A stretch of 64,000 bases of DNA from an uncultured Prevotellaceae bacterium (GTDB lineage Bacteria > Bacteroidota > Bacteroidia > Bacteroidales > Bacteroidaceae). Position numbers and translations under genes: made by a program. The stretch is taken from positions 1 through 64,000 of the forward strand of contig CALEPV010000057.1 of the NCBI GenBank assembly GCA_937910905.1, in the 5' to 3' direction. The notes under the pieces are model-generated. The model saw only the letters and a program-made list of their open reading frames with translations, did not search any database and had not been told where the DNA came from. Shown here in pieces: positions 51,363 through 58,884 of this stretch; position 1 is the stretch's first letter; the number at the start of each line of letters is the position of its first letter.

Positions 51363-54300
51363 ATGAAGAAGCTAATCCTATCATCCTTGCTGCTGCTGGC
51401 CGCTGCCCTGCTGCCGGCACAGGAGCCTACGGCGGGCCGCTCGCAGAAGCGCGGCTTCGGCGAGGACAACCTGGGCTACATTCAGGACATGCGCGCTCTG
51501 GCCAAGGGCTGCTCGTGGTGGTACAACTGGGGCCACACCCCGGCTGCCACGCACGACAGGTTCCTGGCCGAGGGCGGACAGATTGAGTACGTGCCCATGA
51601 CCTGGAACGGCGGCTACAACCTGGCCACGCTGCGCAGCTACTACGAGAGCCATCCGCAGGACAGGTACCTGCTGGGCTTCAATGAGCCCAACTTCCGGGC
51701 TCAGTCCAACATGACACCGAGCCAGGCTGCGGAGAGGTGGCCTGCGCTGGAGCAACTGGCTGAGGAGCTGGAGCTGAAGCTGGTGGCGCCGGCTCTGAAC
51801 TACCCTGACGGCGCCATCAACGACGGGCGCACATACCAGCCGACGGAGTGGATGGATGCCTTCATCGCGGCCTACAAGTCGCAGAACGGCGGCCGCGAGC
51901 CGCGTATGGACTATCTGGCTCTGCACTGCTACATGGACCAGCCGACGGCCATGATAGACTTCGTGGAGAACTTCGCCAAGCGCTACAACCGTCAGGTGTG
52001 GCTCACGGAGTTCTGCTCGTGGGAGGCGGGCAGCCTCACGGCCGAGACACAGCTGACACAGATGGTGCAGAAGGTGGCGCTGCTGGAGCAGAGCCAGTGG
52101 GTGTTCCGCTACGCGTGGTTCAAGGCGCGCAGCGCGAATGTGTACCCCTACTACAACCTTGTGGAGTACCCCAACACGTCGCGCGGCATACCCGCTGGAA
52201 CGTATACACGGGTGGGGTTCGCCTACGTGCACATGTCGACGTTCAACAAGGACAAGTTCTACACCCCTGGCGAGGTCATACCTGTGAACGAGTTCATAGC
52301 CTCACACAACGTGAAGGACATCCAGTGGGGGCTCGACCCGCAGTCGCGCGACAGCGTGGAGATCGGGCTACAAGGCACAGGACTGTCGCTGACCTACCAG
52401 ATCGACGTGCCAGAGGCTGGCAGCTACAAGCTGCTCGTGCGAGCAGCCCGACCGTCCGGCAGCGCTTCGCTGAAGCCGAGAATCAACATACTGGACGGCG
52501 AAGGCAAAACGCTGGTGGCAAAGTACACACTCGAGCCCGTAGAGGACACACTGACCTACGTGCCCTATCTGATAGACATCGAGCTCAAGGCGGGACACCA
52601 GCAGATCACCCTCCAGAAGGACAACGCACGCGCATGCAACATCTCGCTCCTGCGCTTCGCCAAGAGCTTCGACACCACCGATGCCGACCTCAAGACCGCC
52701 ACCGGCAAGCCCCGCACCACCGGCAAGGACAACGATAACCCTAACGATAACCCTAACAACAACCACGACAAGAACTGGGGCAACGAGAATGTGAAGGTCA
52801 GTGCGGCCAAAAACGCACCCTACGAGTTCAAGGACGGCGAGAAGTACTACGCCATCTTCCTCGATGAGCAGACGCTGCGCAAGGCCGGCATCAGCGCCAA
52901 CAACTTCGTGAACCTGGGCGACAACGGCGGGTCGCAGAACTCCTACAACTGGAACAACACCTTCTCCTACGCCGACCAGACCGGCGAGAATAGCTTCGGC
53001 GTCACAGGCAACTACGTCGCCCTCATCGTGGGAGACCAGGGATGGAGCGGACTCGGCTACAACGTTAATGCCGCACAGGGCAACCTCGACCTGTCGGGCA
53101 TCAACCAGGACTACTCGTTGCACATGGCCGTGAAGAGCACCAGCGACAAGACACTGTACTTCTACATCTGCGACGGCCAAGGCCACCTGGCACGCATCAT
53201 CCTCGGAGACGACTTCTGGACCGAGGTGCCACAGGGCGCTGCCGACCAGCATCGGTTCGTGCCCATAGCCAACTTCGAGCGCAACGGACAGTGGCACAAC
53301 ATCGACATACCCATGTCGTACCTCACCTCCAAGTTCGGACTCAACTTCTCACGCGACACCGACTACGACGGCAACCTGTTCTGCGTCATGGCCGGAGGCA
53401 CCGCCGGCACCGACGTGGCCTTCGATGCCGTGTTCTTCCACGGACCCGCCGACAGCCAGCCCGACACCACCGCCAGCAGCTACGACCTGCGCATATCCTG
53501 CGCCGAGGACACACCGTTCCGATTCTCCGACACCGACCGCTACTACCTCATCTACCCCGATGCGGGCACACTCGGAGCCCAGCTGAAGGCCAGCCAGATA
53601 GTGGACTGCGGGCCCAACGGAAGCAACCGTCAGCTCTACCCGTGGGCCGACACCTTCACCTTTCCAGTAGCCAACGAGTCCAACAGCTTCGGCGTGGGGG
53701 CAGCCTACATGAACTGCCGCGTCGACAGCGCCGGCTGGAGCGGACTCGGCTTCTTCGTCGGCGGCAGCTCCGCACCACTGAACCTCACCGGCATCAACGA
53801 CGACTTCACACTGCACTTCGCCGTGAAGACCACCTACACCGGTATGCTGGAGTTCGAGCTGGTCGACGACATGGGCAACGGCGGCTGGATAGTGCTGGGC
53901 GACGGCGATGGCACCTTCGAGGGCCACAAGATAGCCGGCAACTTCCCACGCGACGGCAAGTGGTACAACATCGATGTGCCCATCCGATGGCTGGCCAATG
54001 AGTGGGCTGTCAACTTCAGCACCAGCTCCAACTTCACAGGCAACCTGTTCTGCTTCCTCGCCGGAGGCGTGGCAGGCACCCAGGTCGGCGTGGACGCCGT
54101 GTTCGTCTACGGTCCCCAGGAGTCCGCACGCACCAGCGAAGTGAAAACCGCCACCCAGCTCGACGACCGGCAGCCCGTCATCACACACCTCGACGACAAC
54201 AACCGCTTCCAGTTCCTCACCCACCAGAACTACGACTACTACGTCATCTACCTCGATGGCGAGACGCAGTCCAACATCGCCAACCAGCACCTCTACTACC

Positions 54301-55058
54301 TGGGGCCTAACGGCACCACACAGAACGTGTACCCCTGGGACGGCACACTCGTCGCCGGCGACCCCGATGGCGAGAACAGCTTCGGCGTCACCGGCGGCTA
54401 TCAGGCATGGACCGCCACCGACAAGGGCTGGCTCGGCCTCGGCTACAACATATCGCCCAGTGCAGGCTGGGACCTCACCGGCATCACCGCCGACTACACC
54501 CTGCACTTCGCCGTAAAGAGCACCTCGCTCATCAACTACCACTACACCGTGATGGACGGCAACGGCAAGGCCGCCTACCTGAACCTCGGCCCGAACACCG
54601 CCTGGGAGAACAATGCCACCATTGCACCGCTGGGCGACTTCGAGCGCGACGACACCTGGTACACCGTCGATGTGCCCGTGAGCTACCTCATGCGCCAGGG
54701 TCTCGACTTCGCCACCTGCCGTGTGTTCCGTGCCGGCAACATATTCAACATCACAGCCCAGGCCCGCACCGAGACCGATGCCCGTGGTCAGGAGCAGACC
54801 ACAGCAGCCATCGTCGAAGGCACACCCGTGCACTACGATGCCATCTTCTTCTACGGCCCCGCCCGCCTGCCCGACGGCATCAGCGAGCTGCACCAGTCCC
54901 AGCCTGAGTCCACCGCCGCTGGCCAGACCGCAGCCCACAGCGGAGTCTACGACCTCACCGGCCGCCGCGTGGACGCAGCACAAGGCACAGTCCGCAGCGC
55001 ATCACAGCTCAAGCGCGGCATCTACATCATCAATGGCCGCAAAGTAATCATACGCTGA
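51363..55058 (+). CDS. GH128-type endo-beta-1,3-glucanase with CBM6-like and triplicated modules
   Basis: A 1231-residue secreted enzyme. After the signal peptide (residues 1-20) a GH128 (Asl1-type) TIM barrel spans about 30-300, with catalytic acids Glu108 (LLGFNEPN) and Glu216 (VWLTEFCSWE) and KGCSWWYNWGHTP. A CBM6-like beta-sandwich follows (about 325-435), then an Asp/Asn/Pro-rich linker (450-475), three copies of the module of the preceding protein (about 480-700, 706-925, 938-1166), and a T9SS-type tail GVYDLTGRRVD...RGIYIINGRKVIIR. It likely cuts beta-1,3-glucan at the cell surface, the tandem modules keeping it on the polymer. It is 6 nt after the previous gene. Confidence 0.82.
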   Translation: MKKLILSSLLLLAAALLPAQEPTAGRSQKRGFGEDNLGYIQDMRALAKGCSWWYNWGHTPAATHDRFLAEGGQIEYVPMTWNGGYNLATLRSYYESHPQDRYLLGFNEPNFRAQSNMTPSQAAERWPALEQLAEELELKLVAPALNYPDGAINDGRTYQPTEWMDAFIAAYKSQNGGREPRMDYLALHCYMDQPTAMIDFVENFAKRYNRQVWLTEFCSWEAGSLTAETQLTQMVQKVALLEQSQWVFRYAWFKARSANVYPYYNLVEYPNTSRGIPAGTYTRVGFAYVHMSTFNKDKFYTPGEVIPVNEFIASHNVKDIQWGLDPQSRDSVEIGLQGTGLSLTYQIDVPEAGSYKLLVRAARPSGSASLKPRINILDGEGKTLVAKYTLEPVEDTLTYVPYLIDIELKAGHQQITLQKDNARACNISLLRFAKSFDTTDADLKTATGKPRTTGKDNDNPNDNPNNNHDKNWGNENVKVSAAKNAPYEFKDGEKYYAIFLDEQTLRKAGISANNFVNLGDNGGSQNSYNWNNTFSYADQTGENSFGVTGNYVALIVGDQGWSGLGYNVNAAQGNLDLSGINQDYSLHMAVKSTSDKTLYFYICDGQGHLARIILGDDFWTEVPQGAADQHRFVPIANFERNGQWHNIDIPMSYLTSKFGLNFSRDTDYDGNLFCVMAGGTAGTDVAFDAVFFHGPADSQPDTTASSYDLRISCAEDTPFRFSDTDRYYLIYPDAGTLGAQLKASQIVDCGPNGSNRQLYPWADTFTFPVANESNSFGVGAAYMNCRVDSAGWSGLGFFVGGSSAPLNLTGINDDFTLHFAVKTTYTGMLEFELVDDMGNGGWIVLGDGDGTFEGHKIAGNFPRDGKWYNIDVPIRWLANEWAVNFSTSSNFTGNLFCFLAGGVAGTQVGVDAVFVYGPQESARTSEVKTATQLDDRQPVITHLDDNNRFQFLTHQNYDYYVIYLDGETQSNIANQHLYYLGPNGTTQNVYPWDGTLVAGDPDGENSFGVTGGYQAWTATDKGWLGLGYNISPSAGWDLTGITADYTLHFAVKSTSLINYHYTVMDGNGKAAYLNLGPNTAWENNATIAPLGDFERDDTWYTVDVPVSYLMRQGLDFATCRVFRAGNIFNITAQARTETDARGQEQTTAAIVEGTPVHYDAIFFYGPARLPDGISELHQSQPESTAAGQTAAHSGVYDLTGRRVDAAQGTVRSASQLKRGIYIINGRKVIIR

Positions 55059-55114
55059 TCCCTGCGCTCTTTGTGAAAGAACTCTCAACTCTCAACTACT
55101 GAGCTATCAATTCT

Positions 55115-55220
55115 TAAACAGCACGCTGTTGAATGCAGAACAGCGTGCTGTTGAGCATCGTACACCGCGGTGCAGCACCCTCTACACCGCGGTGCAACGA
55201 CCTCTACACCGCGGTGCAGA
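55115..55220. repeat. Palindrome array, 5 units, 22-bp period, two sequence types
   Basis: Units start at 55115, 55137, 55159, 55181 and 55203. The first two have the core AACAGCACGCTGTT/AACAGCGTGCTGTT; the last three have TACACCGCGGTGCA. The 22-bp phase is unbroken across the change of type. It lies about 55 nt after the GH128 gene. Confidence 0.8.
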
Positions 55221-55375
55221 GCACTCATCGACGCGATGATGAACACCCCTTTAGATTGAACTTTTGCCGTTTTGGGCCAAATAATATCACTTTTACACTC
55301 ATTTGCACGCCCATTTGCACTAACTGACATGATTGATAATCAGTTTAATACACTGATTAGTGATATTAGTGATAT

Positions 55376-55620
55376 TACTTTTGGCAAAATCATAGGTAGG
55401 TAGGAGTATTAATCCTACCCAGGGGCGAGCCCCTGGCTAATGTATCTGCCCCTTTCAGGGGCGGTTGCACTGAGAGAGCCATCCCACCACCAACGGGGTT
55501 ATCTGACCCCTTCAGGGTCTTCTTCCTTCAACTGCACAGGTTGGAAATTCTTGCAGGCGAGCCGCCTGCGCTCCCAGATTCTTGCTGGCGAGCCACCTGC
55601 GCTCCAGCACGGTGCAAATA
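55376..55620 (+). other. Promoter-like element followed by a multi-hairpin region
   Basis: TACTTTTG at 55376-55383 fits a -7 element. It is followed by hairpins GGTAGGA/TCCTACC (55399-55419), CCAGGGGC-GA-GCCCCTGG (55419-55436), GCCCCT-TTC-AGGGGC (55448-55462) and GACCC/GGGTC (55506-55520), then two 27-bp direct repeats of the form CTTGCWGGCGAGCCRCCTGCGCTCC (55549 and 55580). It looks like a dispersed structured repeat or a small RNA; the 81-codon frame across it is not credible as a gene. Confidence 0.4.
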
Positions 55621-55743
55621 AGTGCTTAGGGCGGCGGGAGGCGAGCGCGAGAAAGGTTGAGGCGGGGTTAAGAGGTGATAAGTGAGGTGCTATTTTTGCA
55701 TCAATAGACATTATAAGCCTATAAATCAGCGGTTTGCTACAAA

Positions 55744-55774
55744 CTCACTTTTTACTTCCTTTGCCAAAAGTGAG
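55744..55774. promoter_or_regulatory. Inverted-repeat operator candidate upstream of the 56055 gene
   Basis: CTCACTTT (55744-55751) and AAAGTGAG (55767-55774) with a 15-bp spacer; extended arms AAACTCACTTTT and AAAAGTGAGTTT. The right half-site ends exactly 19 bp before the -33 TTTG at 55794, as in the susC promoter. The spacer is 11 bp longer than there, one helical turn. Confidence 0.65.
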
Positions 55775-55793
55775 TTTTATATGTAGCCATTTA

Positions 55794-55826
55794 TTTGACG
55801 TGCGGGTGCACTACACCCTACCTTTG
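55794..55826 (+). promoter_or_regulatory. Promoter of the second glucan-locus transcription unit
   Basis: TTTG (55794-55797), 21 nt, TACCTTTG (55819-55826). The leader to the ATG at 56055 is about 220 nt, much longer than elsewhere in the window. Confidence 0.65.
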
Positions 55827-55886
55827 CATCGGAATTAAGAGAGTGAACGCATTTGTTCCACAAGTTTTTTTCATTGAGTTAGTTTA

Positions 55887-55963
55887 GTTAGTCCCCTAAG
55901 TGTAAGAGTCGTGGCTCTGTGAAGAGCTGCCTCTCTTGCTTAGGCGGGAGAAAGGCAACTAAC
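55887..55963 (+). ncRNA. Folded 5' leader element (unidentified structured RNA)
   Basis: Nested pairing: GTTAGT 55887-55892 with ACTAAC 55958-55963; CCTAAG 55895-55900 with CTTAGG 55939-55944; AAGAG 55904-55908 with CTCTT 55933-55937; GCTCT 55914-55918 with AGAGC 55923-55927, closed by the GNRA-type tetraloop GTGA. A 13-nt purine-rich strand (55945-55957) remains unpaired. No known riboswitch class is recognised; a cis-regulatory leader or a processed RNA is possible. Confidence 0.5.
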
Positions 55964-56054
55964 GCAACATCATTTACCAGACAACCGACCCTTTCCTCGG
56001 GGGCAATCGCAAAGACATATCATTAATAACCAATAACAACACTACTTTCAACCA

Positions 56055-58670
56055 ATGAAAAAGATCCTTTCTCTGTTGTGCGCCCTGATGCTGCTGGCCA
56101 TAGGCAGCTCTGCGCAGGACACAAATCTGTGCACCGCAGATGGTGTTACGGCCAAAATCGGCGAAACCGATGTAGCGAACATTCTGAATGGAACGGGTGC
56201 GCAGCCCAACTCATACAACGATAACAGCGAGATGAACATTGTGGTGAACTTAGGAAGTTCAAAGACCATCGATGGCTTCTCCATCACCTTCTCTGGCGAC
56301 CGCTGGGTGTCGGAGTTCACGCTGTCTTACAGCACCGATGGCAGCAGCTATACAAAGATAGCCGACTACAGCACAGGCATTAGTTCGAATACGACGACCA
56401 CTATTGCCCAGGCTTTTGCGTCGCAGGTGACGGCACAGTATATCAAGTACACATCAAAGAAGAACAACAAGAACGAGACAGGAGACACTTATAGTGAAAC
56501 CATCAAGAACTTCCAGCTCATTCAGTATGCCACAGGTACAACAGTTCCTCCCACACATAATGATATGTACGAGGAAATATTCACGAAGAATTACACCTCA
56601 ACAGTTTGGCAACTGGCATGGAACGGCGGTGCAACAGATGGAGGAGTGGCTTCATACGGTGGTATGCCGGTGAAGAGCCTGACAGCAGTCGGAGCCGTAC
56701 ACTTTGGTAAGACCAGCGATACCCAAGATTTCACAGCAAATGCCGCTCTGTATAATAAACTGAGCGTTGATATCTACGTAGAGAGTGCCACCAGTGACTA
56801 TCAGTTCAACTTCGACAATGGCGGATACACTCAGGATATAACACTTAACGCTGGCTGGAACACAGCGACAGTAACCATTACTGGAGATGCTGCTACTCAT
56901 CTGAAGATTCTTAGCATTCGCTGCAAGAATAACGACACTAAGGTTGCCATGAAGTTGGCTAATATCTATTTCTCAGAGGCTTCTGAGGATGTTAACAACT
57001 ATGTCATCACCTCTCTCTCGGCTTCCCCTTCCATTATCAAGAAAAACACGGCAACAGCCATCACTTTCAGCCCGAAGAATGCCAATGGCACCGACCTGAC
57101 CACATACGGCGACAGCAAGGTGACGGTGGCTTACGCGATTACTTCCGGTACGGGTACACTGTCTGACGGAACCCTCACCATCACCGGCGACGACCCCGTA
57201 GTCATTACAGCTACAGCCACTCGCGTATCCGATAGCCACGAGTCTACTGCAACTACCACTATCAACCTCTATCCCGCAGCCCCCGCCGTTCCTACCGAGA
57301 ACAGCGAGAACGTCGTAGCCGTCTATAGCGAGACCTACAGCGCTACCTCTCCTTCTTACGCTACTTCTGGTTGGGGAACGCCTGCATGTACTTTCTCATC
57401 GAAGGAAGAGATTGACCTGGGTACCAGCAACAAAGCCCTCCATGTCGTTGGCGACGGTATCGGCTTCGGCATCAGTTTCACGGCTGAAGGCACCAAACTG
57501 TCCGACTATGCAGAGGTCTATTTCGACATCTATCCTGCCAATGCCGTGACGAGCGGTAAGGTGTTTGTGGAGCAGGACGCACAGAGTTTCGCCGATTTCA
57601 CTGCTACAGCAGGCAGTTGGCAGACCAAGCACTTCACCTTCACCGCCAGCAGCGACAAAGCGTCCTATCTCTTCATCTCACTGGGTGCTGGTGCCACCAA
57701 CGACTTCTTGCTCGACAACATCTACTTTGTAAAGAAAAACAATACGGCTGTGTACATCGGCGAGGAAAGCAATGGCGTAGTGACCGTTACGGGTACCGTA
57801 ACCTCTGAAAACAAGAGTACAGTTGAAGCTATTACCGCAAAGGTCATTGACATGCGCGGTGCAACACTCAGTGGTGTGACAGGCATTACACTGAAGGACA
57901 ATCAGCTCATCATCGCCAAGGCCGAGAGTGCCACCAACGAGAGCAAAGCCTCAGCAATGGCCGATGCCCTCACTGGCAACACCAGCAATGTGATTATCAC
58001 CGATGGCACATACTACTGGGCCATGAAGCCCATCGTCTATACCGACCAGAACGAGCGTCAGCCGGTTTCATTTAGCATCAACACGCTCACTCAGGGCTAC
58101 ACCATCACCCGCAGCATTCCTGTCGGCAAGTATATCACGGCAGCTCCGATGGCAGCTGTCACGGCTCCTGAGGGAATCGACGTTTATGAATTCACCGCCT
58201 ATGACGCTGGTAGCGTGACCTTCACCAAAAAGGCCAGTCGCGAAATGTCTGCCAAGACTCCCTACGTGCTCTACAACACGACCGGCGCTGCCATCAACCT
58301 CGTGGTCAGTGGCACAGGTGACCTGAATCCTACAGTTGACGCTGTAACTGTAACCCAAAACAGTGCCAACTTCGTGGCCAACCTTACCGAGCTTACCACC
58401 AACGGTACGCAGTATGTGCTCTCTGAAGGCCAGATCAAGAAGGGCAATGGCGTGAAGGTGGGTGCGTACAGGGCTTACTTCACGGGAGTCAGCGTACCGA
58501 ATGGCGGCAGCGTGAAAGCGATGTTCGGGGATGTGGAGACGAGTATCGACACAGCGGGCGGCGAGATTACGAGGCAGCCGACTGTGGTCTACGACCTGAA
58601 CGGTCGCCGCGTGAAGAACGCCACAAAGGGTGTGTATATCGTAAACGGGAAACTTAAATATATAATGTAA
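56055..58670 (+). CDS. Large modular secreted protein with discoidin-like domain and T9SS-type tail
   Basis: An 871-residue protein. After the signal peptide (to SSAQ, residue 21) comes an F5/8 type C (discoidin)-like domain (about 22-160; NSEMNIVVNLGSSKTIDGFSITFSGDRWVSEFTLSYSTDGSSYTKIADY), then two beta-sandwich modules each ending in NIYF (about 170-310 and 415-560) separated by a Big-like domain (ITSLSASPSIIKKNTATAITF), a further region, and the tail VVYDLNGRRVKNATKGVYIVNGKLKYIM. No catalytic domain is recognised; glycan binding is likely. Third positions are less GC-rich than in adjacent genes, suggesting a different origin. It heads the second transcription unit. Confidence 0.75.
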   Translation: MKKILSLLCALMLLAIGSSAQDTNLCTADGVTAKIGETDVANILNGTGAQPNSYNDNSEMNIVVNLGSSKTIDGFSITFSGDRWVSEFTLSYSTDGSSYTKIADYSTGISSNTTTTIAQAFASQVTAQYIKYTSKKNNKNETGDTYSETIKNFQLIQYATGTTVPPTHNDMYEEIFTKNYTSTVWQLAWNGGATDGGVASYGGMPVKSLTAVGAVHFGKTSDTQDFTANAALYNKLSVDIYVESATSDYQFNFDNGGYTQDITLNAGWNTATVTITGDAATHLKILSIRCKNNDTKVAMKLANIYFSEASEDVNNYVITSLSASPSIIKKNTATAITFSPKNANGTDLTTYGDSKVTVAYAITSGTGTLSDGTLTITGDDPVVITATATRVSDSHESTATTTINLYPAAPAVPTENSENVVAVYSETYSATSPSYATSGWGTPACTFSSKEEIDLGTSNKALHVVGDGIGFGISFTAEGTKLSDYAEVYFDIYPANAVTSGKVFVEQDAQSFADFTATAGSWQTKHFTFTASSDKASYLFISLGAGATNDFLLDNIYFVKKNNTAVYIGEESNGVVTVTGTVTSENKSTVEAITAKVIDMRGATLSGVTGITLKDNQLIIAKAESATNESKASAMADALTGNTSNVIITDGTYYWAMKPIVYTDQNERQPVSFSINTLTQGYTITRSIPVGKYITAAPMAAVTAPEGIDVYEFTAYDAGSVTFTKKASREMSAKTPYVLYNTTGAAINLVVSGTGDLNPTVDAVTVTQNSANFVANLTELTTNGTQYVLSEGQIKKGNGVKVGAYRAYFTGVSVPNGGSVKAMFGDVETSIDTAGGEITRQPTVVYDLNGRRVKNATKGVYIVNGKLKYIM

Positions 58671-58674
58671 CACA

Positions 58675-58854
58675 ATGAAAGGGACATATATGGCTCCACA
58701 GATGCAGGTGGCAGCAGTGAACACAGAGAGTATGATAGCCTTGTCGGGCGAGGACAACACGCTTCGCGGCACTGTGAGCAACACAGAGGTGACCTCGGGC
58801 TACGCCGACACGAAGAGCAACCATTACAACGTGTGGGACGACGACTGGAGATAA
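58675..58854 (+). CDS. Small TYxAPQM-family peptide 1
   Basis: A 59-residue frame (MKGTYMAPQMQVAAVNTESMIALSG...NVWDDDWR) starting 4 nt after the previous stop. It shares the start K-x-TY-x-APQM, a following V-rich stretch with E-x-(M/L)IA, and an acidic/aromatic end with the peptide at 61844-62017. No signal peptide or known domain is seen. Such short frames follow large secreted genes in Prevotella-like genomes, but no function is established. Confidence 0.65.
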   Translation: MKGTYMAPQMQVAAVNTESMIALSGEDNTLRGTVSNTEVTSGYADTKSNHYNVWDDDWR

Positions 58855-58884
58855 TAATAACATAAATGTACAATGTATAATCCT

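Noticed and set aside
53349..54983. 544-codon minus-strand frame
   Set aside because: Antisense to the GH128 gene; composition (Gly/Val-rich, no domains) is that of a shadow frame.
55440..55685. 81-codon frame in the hairpin region
   Set aside because: Its residues come from hairpins and duplicated GC-rich repeats; there is no start signal or family similarity.
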